Assembly: GCA_005502805.1 (NCBI GenBank) | Contig: SCMY01000001.1 | Span: 780,138-844,137, forward strand | Source of the DNA: Rhizobiales bacterium 2SD | GTDB taxonomy: Bacteria > Pseudomonadota > Alphaproteobacteria > Rhizobiales > Beijerinckiaceae | Direction of reading: 5' to 3' | DNA length: 64,000 bases | Shown here: in pieces, positions 11,330 through 19,384 of the stretch | Layout: each line of letters begins with the position of its first letter | Position numbering within the stretch: the first letter of the stretch is position 1 | Program-made: the position numbers and the translations under genes | Notes under the pieces: generated by a model | Database searches by the model: none | What the model was told of the DNA's origin: nothing | The model's input: the letters and a program-made list of their open reading frames with translations, nothing else

Positions 11330-12334
11330 TCAAGCGGCCAGCGCCGGCGCGTCGCCGGCGAGCAGCGTGATCGAGGCGAGGCGTTGGGCGGTCGCGGCGG
11401 CCGGCGTGTCGATGACGAACTCGGCGATGCCGAAGCGGGCGGAGAGTGCATCGAGCTCGCGCCGGACGTCCTCGGCGGTTCCGGAAAGAATGCTCGGGCG
11501 GCGGATCTCGGTGGTGTAGGACGCCGCTCCGGCCTGACGGGCGAACTCGGCGGCCTGCTCCTCGCTGCCGAGATTGACGCTCTGGCCATTGTCGAGCGTC
11601 AGCCTGACGACACGCAGCGGATCGGTCAGCGCCCGCGCCTCTTCAGCCGTCGCAGCGGCAAGGGCAGCGAGTCCGAATAGCGGCGAATGCTTCGCGCCGG
11701 CCTTGGCATAGGCGTCCAGGCTGGCCTCGATCACCTTGGGATCGCCGTTGAGCTGGCCGGCGAAGACGAAGCGCCAGCCACGCTCTGCGGCGAGCCGGGC
11801 GCTGTCCGGGCTGGCTCCGAGCAGGAAGCGCTCGGGAGCAGCGGGAGGCTTCGGCAAGGCGTGCGCACCGGCAAGCGGATTCTCCGCGTCGAGCGAGCCA
11901 AAGAGGAAGCCATCGAGTTCCGCCAGCAACGCTTCGAAGGAGCGTGCGCCCTTCGGATCGTGCTGGACGCGCAGCGCCCTGGTCGACAGCGGCAGGCCGC
12001 CCGGCGCCTTGCCGATGCCGAGATCGATCCGATCCGGCGCCAGCGCCGCAAGCAGGTTGAAGGTCTCGGCGACCTTGTAGGGGGCGTAATGCTGCAACAG
12101 CACGCCGCCGGAGCCGATACGGATGCGGCGCGTGCGGGCGATCAGATGCGCCACCAGGATTTCCGGCGCCGAGCTGGCGAGGCCAGGAAAACCGTGATGC
12201 TCGGCGAGCCAGAAGCGGCGATAGCCGAGCCGCTCGGCAGCCTGTGCCAAGGCTATCGTGCGCTGGAGGGCGTCGACCGCGCTCTCGCCGTCGAGGATCG
12301 GGCTCTTGTCGAGCAGGCTGAGGGAATAGGCCAT
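11330..12334 (-). CDS. LLM-class oxidoreductase, MsnO8/luciferase group-1 family
   Basis: 334 aa flavin-dependent oxidoreductase of the group-1 luciferase-like family. Diagnostic parts are LSLLDKSPI at the start, YRRFWLAEHHGFPGLASSAPEIL, RIRIGSGGVLLQHYAPYKVAE and LAPDRIDLGIGKAPGG. The Bacillus ytmI operon contains a protein of this general kind (YtmO) next to an NtaA-type enzyme (YtnJ), the same pairing as here. The gene begins 18 bp after the flavin reductase stop and ends 17 bp before the NtaA-type gene. The substrate is unknown. It may use the product of the NtaA-type enzyme or a related S-substituted thiol. Confidence 0.9.
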   Translation of the reverse strand: MAYSLSLLDKSPILDGESAVDALQRTIALAQAAERLGYRRFWLAEHHGFPGLASSAPEILVAHLIARTRRIRIGSGGVLLQHYAPYKVAETFNLLAALAPDRIDLGIGKAPGGLPLSTRALRVQHDPKGARSFEALLAELDGFLFGSLDAENPLAGAHALPKPPAAPERFLLGASPDSARLAAERGWRFVFAGQLNGDPKVIEASLDAYAKAGAKHSPLFGLAALAAATAEEARALTDPLRVVRLTLDNGQSVNLGSEEQAAEFARQAGAASYTTEIRRPSILSGTAEDVRRELDALSARFGIAEFVIDTPAAATAQRLASITLLAGDAPALAA

Positions 12335-12352
12335 GGGTTTCTCTCGCCGGGA

Positions 12353-12949
12353 TCAGATGCCGCGCAGGCCGCAGGCGGTGCGCGCTTCTTCGGCCATCCA
12401 ACCGAGGCGCTCATAGTCGCCGCGCCAGTAGACCAGCGCCGCATCGTCGCCACCGAGCCTGACCTGCCGCACCCGGCCGATGACGATGGCGTGCGAATGG
12501 CGCTCGATCAGCTCCTCGACCTCGCAGTCGAGCGCGGCGAGCGCACCCTCCAGCAGCGGCGCGCCGGTGACGCCTTCGCTCCAGTTGGCCCCGGCATAGC
12601 GCGCCTCACCCTTCTCGCCGGCGCGGCCGGCGAAGCGGTCGGCGATCTGCTTCTGCGTGGCGTTGAGGAAGTTGACGCCGAAGCTGCGATGGCGCGCCAA
12701 CACCGGAAAGCTCGACGAACTCAGATTGAGCCCGAACATCACCGTCGGCGGCTCGGCCGAGAGCGAGGACAGCGAGGTGACGGTGAGACCGGTGCGGTCA
12801 GCACCCTGCCCCGTCGTGATCACGCTGACGCCGCCGGCGAGATGGCGCAGCGCCGCCCGGAAGTTCGGTGTCTCGGCCTGCGCCGATACAGCGCGGCCGA
12901 ACTGGCGCGGCGACGCGGATGCTGGGGTGACGAGCGAGACAACGGTCAT
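12353..12949 (-). CDS. Flavin reductase (two-component monooxygenase partner)
   Basis: 198 aa flavin reductase-like domain protein that supplies FMNH2 from NAD(P)H to the LLM and NtaA-type oxygenases downstream. Seen: FRAALRHLAGGVSVITTG, the FMN-binding strand GLTVTSLSSLSAEPPTVMF, then SFGVNFL and a final HAIVIGRVRQV strand. The ATG at 12949 has GAGG five to six bases upstream. It is the first gene of the operon that runs to 4540, with all intergenic gaps under 70 bp. Upstream is a long leader with strong hairpins. Placing the reductase first fits its supply role for three oxygenases. Confidence 0.92.
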   Translation of the reverse strand: MTVVSLVTPASASPRQFGRAVSAQAETPNFRAALRHLAGGVSVITTGQGADRTGLTVTSLSSLSAEPPTVMFGLNLSSSSFPVLARHRSFGVNFLNATQKQIADRFAGRAGEKGEARYAGANWSEGVTGAPLLEGALAALDCEVEELIERHSHAIVIGRVRQVRLGGDDAALVYWRGDYERLGWMAEEARTACGLRGI

Positions 12950-13049
12950 GAAGGCCTCGGCTTGCGGGAGGGCGCAGCGAGGCGAACGTCGTGACGAAAC
13001 GACGCTCCGGCCGGACAGACCGGTACGCTGACGCTGCTAGGGAACGACG

Positions 13050-13089
13050 CGTCTCGCGGTCAGGCCGCGAGACGAAGGATCAGAAACAT
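13050..13089 (-). promoter_or_regulatory. Candidate leader peptide overlapping a 10-bp stem-loop
   Basis: On the minus strand a nine-codon frame (13089-13060, ATG to TGA, peptide MFLILRLAA) ends inside the hairpin CGTCTCGCGG/CCGCGAGACG (13050-13074, loop of 5). Its stop codon falls in the hairpin loop. It lies about 110 bases before the flavin reductase start. The geometry is what a translation-coupled leader would show, but no good ribosome site precedes the ATG, so this remains a hypothesis. Confidence 0.35.
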
Positions 13090-13162
13090 CGCAGCAGGTT
13101 GCCGGATCGCTCTGGATCGAAAATGTCATCAGATTTCATCTACGTGTCTCCGTGCTCGGAGC

Positions 13163-13179
13163 CCACGATTTCATCGTGG
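13163..13179. promoter_or_regulatory. Palindrome and direct repeats, candidate operator
   Basis: A perfect 7-bp inverted repeat CCACGAT-TTC-ATCGTGG. Its half overlaps one copy of the direct repeat GATTTCATC, the other copy lying 35 bp away at 13132-13140. It is about 215 bp upstream of the flavin reductase, where a regulator or promoter site is expected. No regulator gene sits next to it. Function is inference. Confidence 0.35.
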
Positions 13180-13312
13180 TGCTTTTAGCATTGTTGACGC
13201 GGTGCAAGCTGCTCCAGCAAATCCCGCGATCGAGCACAGTCATCGGCGCTCGATACTGACATTCTTCCTGCGAAAACAGGCAGGGTCAATGAAATGTCTT
13301 TTCAAAGATGCA

Positions 13313-13355
13313 GCCGGCCGGAGGCGGAAGCGCTCGCTTCCAGCCTCCGGCCGGC
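13313..13355 (-). terminator. Terminator of the LysR-FMO-TctCBA operon
   Basis: A long stem: GCCGGCCGGAGGC plus GGAAGC pairs with GCTTCC plus GCCTCCGGCCGGC, 19 bp with one bulged A and a GCTC loop. It lies about 20 bp after the TctA stop on the minus strand. The sequence after it (TGCATCTTTGAAAAG) has only a short run of T. Confidence 0.75.
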
Positions 13356-13376
13356 AGGTTTCTGCTCTGCCGGCGC

Positions 13377-14873
13377 TCAGGCCGCAGCGGTGCGGCGCTG
13401 GCGGAACAGGCGCCAGGCCGGCGTCAGCAGGATGGCGGCGCTGAGCAAAGCGAGGATCACCGCGATCGGGGTCGAGACCAACGCCGAGGTGTTGCCGCCG
13501 GAGATGGTCAGCGCCAGTCTGAGCTGGCTTTCGATCATCGGGCCGAGCAGCAGGCCGAGGACGATCGGCGCGCTCGGATAGTCGAGCCGCTCCAGCACAT
13601 AGCCGATCAGCCCGACGCCGAGCAGCACCCAGAGGTCGAACAGCGAGTTGTTGACCGAATAGACGCCGATGGTGACGAAGAGCAGGATCACCGGGGCGAG
13701 CACGATGCGCGGCAGGCGCAGCACCTGGCCGAAGATGCGCGTCGCCGCCAGCCCGCCGACGAGGGCGAGCATGAACGAGGTCGCCAGGAACTGCAGCATG
13801 AAGCCGTAGACGATGTCCGGATGCTCGCGGAAGAGCTGCGGCCCGGGCCGAAGGCCATGTACGAGCAGGCCGCCGAGGATGACGGCGGCGACGCCCGAGC
13901 CGGGGATGCCGAGCGCCAGCGCCGGGATCAGCGAAGCCGCATTGTCGGCGCCGTTGCCGCATTCGGAGGCCGCGACGCCCTCGGGATTGCCGTGGCCGAA
14001 GGTCTCGGGATTGCGGGCGACGCGCTTGGCCTCGTTATAGGCCAGGAAGGACGACATGCTGCCACCGGCGCCCGGCAGGATGCCGATGATGATGCCGATG
14101 ATCGAGGAGCGGATCCAGACCGGCGTGAAGAAGCGCCACTGGCTCAGTGCCGAGCCCTGGCGATGCAGCTTGAGCTTGTCGCCACTCATGCCGGTTTTCA
14201 CGGCTTCCTCGACGATCTGCAGCACCGGCGGCACGGCGAAGAGCCCGGTCAGCAAGACGATCGCGCTGAAGCCGTCGAGCAGGTCGAGCTGGCCGAAGGT
14301 GAAGCGCTCGGTGCCGTTCGAGATGTCCTGGCCGACCGCGCCGATCAGCAGGCCGATGCCGCAGGCGATCAAACCCTTCGGAAGATCGTCGCCGAGCAGC
14401 GAGGAGACGGTGGCGAGGCCGAGGATGCCGAGCCAGAAATATTCGATCGGGCCGAAGAGCAGGCTGAACGAGACCAGCGGCGGCGAGAGCAGGATCAGCG
14501 AGATCGACGAGAGCACGCTGCCGATCACGCCCGAGAGCAGCGCGACCTGCAGCGCATAGGCCGCCTTGCCCTGCTGGGTCATCTTGTAGCCGTCGAGCAC
14601 GGTCGCGACCGAGGCCGGGGTGCCGGGCACGCGCATCAGGATCGCGGGAATAGCGCCGCCATAGGAGCCGCCATTGTACATGCCGGCCATCATGCCGAGC
14701 GCGAAGAGCGGATCGAGCCCGAAGGTCAGCGGGATCAACACCGCGAGGCCGGTGACGACGGTCAGGCCCGGCAGGCAGCCGACGACGAGGCCGGCGATCA
14801 GGCCGATGAACATGGCGAGGATGTTCATCGGGGCGAAGACGAGCGGGATGGCGTGCAGCAGGGCGTCGATCAT
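13377..14873 (-). CDS. Tripartite tricarboxylate transporter, large permease (TctA family)
   Basis: 498 aa polytopic inner-membrane subunit with about 11-12 hydrophobic segments. It forms the channel of a secondary, ion-driven uptake system with TctB and the periplasmic TctC. TctA hallmarks are GLVVGCLPGLTVVTGLAVL near residue 30, the NGGSYGGAIPAILMRVPGTP segment near 70, and a second glycine-rich block LPGAGGSMSSFLAYNEAKR near 270. The length matches the family (about 500 aa). The start overlaps the TctB stop by 4 bp (ATGA-type), showing translational coupling. The substrate is unknown; such systems carry citrate, terephthalate, tartrate and many other carboxylates. Confidence 0.96.
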   Translation of the reverse strand: MIDALLHAIPLVFAPMNILAMFIGLIAGLVVGCLPGLTVVTGLAVLIPLTFGLDPLFALGMMAGMYNGGSYGGAIPAILMRVPGTPASVATVLDGYKMTQQGKAAYALQVALLSGVIGSVLSSISLILLSPPLVSFSLLFGPIEYFWLGILGLATVSSLLGDDLPKGLIACGIGLLIGAVGQDISNGTERFTFGQLDLLDGFSAIVLLTGLFAVPPVLQIVEEAVKTGMSGDKLKLHRQGSALSQWRFFTPVWIRSSIIGIIIGILPGAGGSMSSFLAYNEAKRVARNPETFGHGNPEGVAASECGNGADNAASLIPALALGIPGSGVAAVILGGLLVHGLRPGPQLFREHPDIVYGFMLQFLATSFMLALVGGLAATRIFGQVLRLPRIVLAPVILLFVTIGVYSVNNSLFDLWVLLGVGLIGYVLERLDYPSAPIVLGLLLGPMIESQLRLALTISGGNTSALVSTPIAVILALLSAAILLTPAWRLFRQRRTAAA

Positions 14874-15373
14874 CTGACTTTCGCCAGCAGGGGTGAGAGG
14901 AGGTCTTCCGGGATCGGCCGGCCAAGCGCGTAGACGAAGATCAGCAGGATCGAGACGACGCAGACCACCCCCACCGTGGCCGCGAGGCCCCAGCGTCGGA
15001 AGCCCACCGCCGCCGGCAGCAGAATACAGACCGCCAGGCTCGGCAGGATGAAGCCGATCAGGCTGACCGCGGCGAAATAGGCGACGAGGGCTGCAATGCC
15101 GATGGCGAGGCGCGGGCCATGCTCAGCGAAAGCGCCCGGTGTCGGGTTGCCGCGCTGACGGCGCAGAACCTCACGCGCCGCGATCCACAGGCCGAGCACA
15201 GCCATGCCGGACGCGATCGCTACCGGATAGGCGGCACTCTCGACCGGATAGCTCGAGGCCATCGCGATAACGCCGACCGAGACCGCGACGAGCAAGAGCG
15301 CGAAGACGATCTCGACCGGGCTGCGCGAACGGCCCTCGGCCGTGGCCGGCGGGGCCTCCTCCGTCACTTCCAC
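14870..15373 (-). CDS. Tripartite tricarboxylate transporter, small membrane subunit (TctB family)
   Basis: 167 aa with four hydrophobic segments, the normal size and topology of TctB. The GTG start at 15373 is chosen because GGAAGG lies seven bases upstream within the end of tctC. Another in-frame GTG lies two codons later. The gene overlaps tctC by 10 bp and tctA by 4 bp. TctB has few conserved motifs, so the call relies mainly on size, topology and position between TctC and TctA. TctB proteins are thought to assist or stabilise the large permease. Confidence 0.88.
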   Translation of the reverse strand: MEVTEEAPPATAEGRSRSPVEIVFALLLVAVSVGVIAMASSYPVESAAYPVAIASGMAVLGLWIAAREVLRRQRGNPTPGAFAEHGPRLAIGIAALVAYFAAVSLIGFILPSLAVCILLPAAVGFRRWGLAATVGVVCVVSILLIFVYALGRPIPEDLLSPLLAKVR

Positions 15374-16326
15374 GGCGTCGCCTTCCAGGTCGCCTCGAGA
15401 TCGGTGGTGGCGCGGTCGAGGAAGGCCTTGAAGTCGTTCGAGGCAAGATATTGCAGCGGGATCTCGGCCTTCTTGGCGGCGTCGAGATATTCCGGATCCT
15501 TGAGCGCCTGGTCGATTGCCTTCTCCAGCTTGGCGACGACGTCGGCCGGCACGCCCTTGGGCGCTGCGATGCCGCGCGAGGCGCCTACGACGACGTCATA
15601 GCCGGCTTCGCGGAAGGTCGGCGCATCGGGCAGGTAGGCCGAGCGCTCGGCGCTCATCACGCCGATCACCTTGATATTGCCTTCGCGGGCGATCTGGAGC
15701 GCCTCGGACAGGTTCATCGTCGCGGCCGGAACATGGCCGCCGAGCACGGCCTGGCGAACCGGGGCGGTGCCGCCGAAGAAGGCCGGGGTGAACTTGGTGT
15801 CGGCGAGACGCTGGAAGTTCAGCAGCGCGATATGCTCGGAAGAGCCACTGGCACCGGAGGTGCCGATCACGAGCGGCGTCGAGGCCTTCTTGGCGGCGTC
15901 GATCAGGTCCTTCAGCGAGCCGTAGGAGCTGGACTTCGGCACGACGAGCACGCCGGGGTCGTAGACGAGATTGGCGATCGGCTGCAGGTCGCCCATCTTG
16001 AACTTGGTCTTGCCCTCGACGACCAGCGCGTTGATCGCGGGAGCGTTGATGAAGCCGATCGTGTAGCCGTCCGGCTTGCCCTGCGCGACGGCGGTCCAGC
16101 CGATCTCGCCGCCAGCGCCGGGCTTGTTGATCACGCCGATGCGGGCGTTGCCGCCGAGATATTTCTCCATATAGCGGGCGATCGAGCGGGCGGCGACGTC
16201 GGTGCCGCCGCCGGGAGCGAAGGCGACGATCATCTCGATCGGCTTCTCCGGATACTCGGCGCGGGCGGCGCCGGTCATCAGGAGCACGGATGCGAGGGCA
16301 GCAGTGATCGACAGACGCTTGATCAT
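15364..16326 (-). CDS. Tripartite tricarboxylate transporter receptor (TctC/Bug family)
   Basis: 320 aa periplasmic binding protein. It has a signal peptide to about residue 23 (MIKRLSITAALAS...ARAEYP). After it come the Bug-family signature YPEKPIEMIVAFAPGGGTDV and the conserved NKPGAGGEIGWTAVA loop. The region VGASRGIAAPKGVPADVVAKL toward the C-terminus is also characteristic. Length is typical. It delivers a carboxylated solute to TctAB. It lies 12 bp downstream of a flavin monooxygenase gene in the same operon, which suggests that the imported compound is oxidised by that enzyme. Confidence 0.96.
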   Translation of the reverse strand: MIKRLSITAALASVLLMTGAARAEYPEKPIEMIVAFAPGGGTDVAARSIARYMEKYLGGNARIGVINKPGAGGEIGWTAVAQGKPDGYTIGFINAPAINALVVEGKTKFKMGDLQPIANLVYDPGVLVVPKSSSYGSLKDLIDAAKKASTPLVIGTSGASGSSEHIALLNFQRLADTKFTPAFFGGTAPVRQAVLGGHVPAATMNLSEALQIAREGNIKVIGVMSAERSAYLPDAPTFREAGYDVVVGASRGIAAPKGVPADVVAKLEKAIDQALKDPEYLDAAKKAEIPLQYLASNDFKAFLDRATTDLEATWKATPWK

Positions 16327-16338
16327 CGAGGCACTCCT

Positions 16339-17805
16339 TCAGGAGGTGGACACGGAGAGGTCGGCAGGCAGGGCGTCGGCATCGGTCCATTCGTCGCCGA
16401 GCAGTTCGGGCGTGTCATAGGCGACGAGCGAACGGTAATGCGCCTCGCGATCAGCGACGAAGAGGGCGCGGGCAATGTCGCGGCCGAGCCGGTCGGCGCC
16501 GGCGCTGACAGCGGGGATATCGCCGGAGAGCTTTCCGTGGCTCAGCATCGCCGGATAGTTGAAGCAGTGGATGCGCGCGAGAGCCGGGCAAGAGCCGGGC
16601 TCTCTCTCCTGGAACTCGAAGGAGGGGCCGAGATCGGGCGCGTTTTCCAGCTCGGGATTGTCGATCCCTTCGGGAACGTAGCGATCCTTCCAGAAGCGGA
16701 TGAAGGGCGCGACTGCCGCGAGCTCTGGCCGCTCGCCGAGATCGACCGAGAAGCCGGTGGCGAAGATCAGGAAGTCGAGCGCGTAGGTCCCCTTCGGCGT
16801 CGTCAGCGCCAGCGCGCCGTCACGCTCCCGCAAGTCGAGGATCGGGCTGCCGAGATGGAAACGGGCATTGGCATGGCGCGAGACGCGCAGGGTCGAATCC
16901 CGCGGCGGCGGCGTCTGCGCCTTCAGCGCATAGTCGAAGAAGCGCCATTTCCACTCGTCGGGCAGGCCAGCGACGCCATGGACGACGCCCTGGCTGCCGA
17001 TGCCGGTGAACTTGTTGATGCGCGGCAGTTCCTTGCGGCGCACGAACAGATCGAGGCTGGCGACGCCCTGCTCCAGCGCGGTCGCGGCATTGTCCATGGC
17101 CGAGGCGCCGGCCCCGACCACGCCGACGCGCTTACCTTTCAAGGCGGCGAAATCGACCGCGTCGGCGCTGTGTGCCCAGAAACGGCGGTCGACCGTCCCG
17201 GCGATCGGCGGCACCCAGGGAGCACCGAGCCCGTCGCGGCCGGTGGCGAGGACGAGATGGCGGGCGAAGATGGTGCGTGAGCCGCCCGCATCCGAGACCG
17301 TCAGCGCCAGCAGATCGCCCTGCGGGGTAACGGCGTCGACCGACACGCCGTTCTCGACCGGCAGGCTCAGGACCTTCCGATACCAGACGAGATAATCCAT
17401 CCATAGCGGCCGCGGGATCTTGCCGAGGGCGTCCCAGGCGGCGCGGCCGAACTGCGCCTCATACCAGGCCCGGAAGGTCAAGGCCGGCAGGCCGAGCGCC
17501 GGGCCGGTGAGCTGCTTGGGCGAGCGCAGCGTCTCCATCCTGGCATAGGTCACCCAGGGCCCCTCGCGGCCGGCGGGCGCGCGGTCCAAGAGGACGATGT
17601 TCGAGAGGCCGAGCCCCTTCAGCGCCCCGGCAGCGGCAAGGCCACACATGCCGGCGCCGACGATCACCACGTCGCGGACGCGCTGGCCCTCATGCTCGCG
17701 CGGCGGCACCCAGTCCTTGGCCGGCCATTCCAGCCACTCCAGGTCCTGGCGCAGGCGCTGCTCCAGCGCCGGCAGGCCGGTGGGGACAGGCGAGACCGCG
17801 TTCAT
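16339..17805 (-). CDS. FAD/NAD(P)-dependent flavin monooxygenase
   Basis: 488 aa two-dinucleotide-fold flavoprotein. The FAD-binding GxGxxG is VVIVGAGMCG (residues ~47-55) and the NADPH-binding one is VGVVGAGASAMD (~226-237). A FATGFSVD segment near residue 370 matches the xATGF motif of flavin-containing and Baeyer-Villiger-type monooxygenases. The N-terminal ~45 residues before the first fold are unusually long. The exact fingerprint FxGxxxHxxxW is not evident, so substrate class is open. The start ATG overlaps the upstream LysR stop (ATGA), and the TctC gene follows by 12 bp, so regulator, enzyme and importer form one operon. Confidence 0.9.
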   Translation of the reverse strand: MNAVSPVPTGLPALEQRLRQDLEWLEWPAKDWVPPREHEGQRVRDVVIVGAGMCGLAAAGALKGLGLSNIVLLDRAPAGREGPWVTYARMETLRSPKQLTGPALGLPALTFRAWYEAQFGRAAWDALGKIPRPLWMDYLVWYRKVLSLPVENGVSVDAVTPQGDLLALTVSDAGGSRTIFARHLVLATGRDGLGAPWVPPIAGTVDRRFWAHSADAVDFAALKGKRVGVVGAGASAMDNAATALEQGVASLDLFVRRKELPRINKFTGIGSQGVVHGVAGLPDEWKWRFFDYALKAQTPPPRDSTLRVSRHANARFHLGSPILDLRERDGALALTTPKGTYALDFLIFATGFSVDLGERPELAAVAPFIRFWKDRYVPEGIDNPELENAPDLGPSFEFQEREPGSCPALARIHCFNYPAMLSHGKLSGDIPAVSAGADRLGRDIARALFVADREAHYRSLVAYDTPELLGDEWTDADALPADLSVSTS

Positions 17806-18773
17806 GCCGCGCCCCGGATCGGCTTGGGACCGAACAGATCGGCCATCAGGCGCTCGCGCGCTGCCGGCGGATGCTTGACGAAGCCGGGGAGCGTTTCGCG
17901 CGAGATCGCCTCAAGCGCAGAAATCAGCCCGTCGACCAGCGGCGTCGCCGGCCGGCCATAGGGCGTGACCACGCCCCAGAGGAAGGAGATCGGAACATCG
18001 AGCTTGCGGATCGCGACGCCTTCCAGCGGCATGCCATAGGCGATGACCGGTTCGAGGATGGCGATGCCGAGCCCGGCCCGCGCCGCCATCAGCGCGGTGT
18101 TCGAAGTGTTGGCGTCGAGGAGGCCTGCGGGCCGCACCCCGGCGCGCTCCAGCGCCGCATCGACGCGCCGGCGCCAGCGGAAGGGATTGGCCATGGCGAT
18201 CAGCCGGCGTCCCGCGACCGCTGCGAGCGGAATCGTCTCGGCCTCAGCCAGCGGATCGTCGGCCCGCACCGCGACGACACAGGGCGCCTCGCCGATCCAG
18301 TGCAGTTCCAGGGCGGGATGATCAACCGGCAGGCTGGTGACGCCGATCTCGGCGACATGGGTCGCGACCGACTGCACGACCTGCTCGGCCAAAGCCGCCC
18401 GGATATGGACCTGCCCCGGCAAGGCCTCCTCGCCGAGCCGCGCCAAGGCTGCCGGCAGCATGCCGGCAGCGAAGGAGGCGATCGAGGCGACTTCGAGGGA
18501 GCGCGGCTTATCGGCGGCGATCGCCGCGGCCCGCTCGCGCAATTGCCGGAGCCAGGCGATGACCGGCTCGACCTCCTGGTGGAAGCGCAGACCCTGCTCG
18601 GTCGGCGTCACCCGCGGGCCGGCGCGGTGCAGCACGCTGAAACCGAGCGTCTCCTCCAGCTCCTGGATCTGCCGGGTCAGAGCCGGCTGCGAGCGGCCGA
18701 GCAGCTTTGCGCCGCCGGTGATGCTGCCGGCGGAGAAGACTGCGGCGAAGGCTTCGAGCTGGCGCAGGTCCAT
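17802..18773 (-). CDS. LysR-family transcriptional regulator
   Basis: 323 aa regulator. The N-terminal winged helix (residues 1-60) holds FSAGSITGGAKLLGRSQPAL followed by TRQIQELEETLGFSVLHR. A periplasmic-protein-like effector domain follows, with TALMAARAGLGIAILEP near residue 230. The start at 18773 (MDLRQLEAF) is preferred to an upstream in-frame ATG at 18839, because a good promoter (18808-18835) lies between them. The gene is first in the operon with the FMO and TctCBA genes (4-bp overlap with the FMO) and divergent from the CMD-domain pair. It likely controls both sides in response to the imported carboxylate. Confidence 0.92.
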   Translation of the reverse strand: MDLRQLEAFAAVFSAGSITGGAKLLGRSQPALTRQIQELEETLGFSVLHRAGPRVTPTEQGLRFHQEVEPVIAWLRQLRERAAAIAADKPRSLEVASIASFAAGMLPAALARLGEEALPGQVHIRAALAEQVVQSVATHVAEIGVTSLPVDHPALELHWIGEAPCVVAVRADDPLAEAETIPLAAVAGRRLIAMANPFRWRRRVDAALERAGVRPAGLLDANTSNTALMAARAGLGIAILEPVIAYGMPLEGVAIRKLDVPISFLWGVVTPYGRPATPLVDGLISALEAISRETLPGFVKHPPAARERLMADLFGPKPIRGAA

Positions 18774-18807
18774 GCGTTCATCGGCTGGATGATTATTCCT
18801 AAATCGG

Positions 18808-18835
18808 ATGATAGATACTCCTTGATGCTGGTCAA
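18808..18835 (-). promoter_or_regulatory. Sigma-70-type promoter of the LysR operon
   Basis: On the minus strand TTGACC (18835-18830) and TATCAT (18813-18808) are separated by 16 bp. The expected start site is about 25 bases before the LysR ATG. A 5-bp dyad CTTGA-N6-TCAAG (18821-18836) overlaps the -35 box and a second dyad TCATC-N5-GATGA lies near the ATG. Either could be the LysR autoregulatory site. Confidence 0.6.
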
Positions 18836-18889
18836 GCATGAAGCATAGGCTGCACGCGATCGTTTCGCAGGCAGCCCAGGAGGATGCGG

Positions 18890-19384
18890 ATGAGCGGCCC
18901 CCATCTCATCGAAACCCTATCCGGCGCGGGCTCCGGCCTCGCCGGGGTGCTGGCCGAGCGAGCGGAAATCCTCGGCCTTAGCCAGGCCGCCCATGACGCG
19001 GTACTGCTGCCGCGCGAGCCCGGTGGCATCGCCCATGCCGAACGCGCCGCGCTCGCCGTCCGCATGGCGCGCGCCAATGCCGATGAGAGGCTCGCCGACC
19101 ACTATCGCGAACTGCTGCGCCAGGCCGGCGAGAGCCCTTCCCTCCTCGCCATCGCCGACGGCACCGCTCCCGCAGCGGACACCGACACGCGGCTGCGCGC
19201 GATCATCCGCCATGTCGACCTGGTGACGCTCGCACCCAAGGACGCCACCAAGGCGGACATCGCGGCGCTCAAGGTGGCCGGCCTGTCCGAGCCCGACATC
19301 GTCCGGCTCGCCGAGCTGATCGCCTTCGTGAACTATCAGGCCCGCGTCATCGCCGGCCTGCGGCTGCTGGGAGCTATCGCATGA
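18890..19384 (+). CDS. CMD domain protein, Avi_7170-like
   Basis: 164 aa protein of the carboxymuconolactone decarboxylase/AhpD fold, with the features of the Avi_7170 group. It has no CxxC pair, in contrast to its partner downstream. Visible parts are an N-terminal VLAERAEILGLSQAAHDAVL stretch and a helical C-terminus ending LSEPDIVRLAELIAFVNYQA. The start at 18890 fits the strong AGGAGG site six bases upstream; an ATG at 18884 would sit directly on that site. It overlaps the next gene by 4 bp (ATGA). Function unknown. Such pairs are reported next to luciferase-like oxygenases and transporters, as here. Confidence 0.8.
   Translation: MSGPHLIETLSGAGSGLAGVLAERAEILGLSQAAHDAVLLPREPGGIAHAERAALAVRMARANADERLADHYRELLRQAGESPSLLAIADGTAPAADTDTRLRAIIRHVDLVTLAPKDATKADIAALKVAGLSEPDIVRLAELIAFVNYQARVIAGLRLLGAIA

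Larger units (their letters stand above)
12950..13376. other. Long leader and intergenic region upstream of the monooxygenase operon
   Basis: 427 bp containing no supported gene. The part near 12950-13200 is the 5' side of the minus-strand operon. The part from 13313 on is the 3' end of the TctCBA operon. Inverted repeats inside are CGTCGT/ACGACG at 12987-13004, a 10-bp stem at 13050-13074 and a 7-bp palindrome at 13163-13179. The motif GATTTCATC occurs twice (13132-13140 and 13167-13175). No clear -35/-10 pair was found. Confidence 0.55.

Noticed and set aside
12991..13444. Short plus-strand frames in the 12950-13376 gap
   Set aside because: No homology, biased composition and overlap with hairpins or the tctA 3' end argue against real genes.
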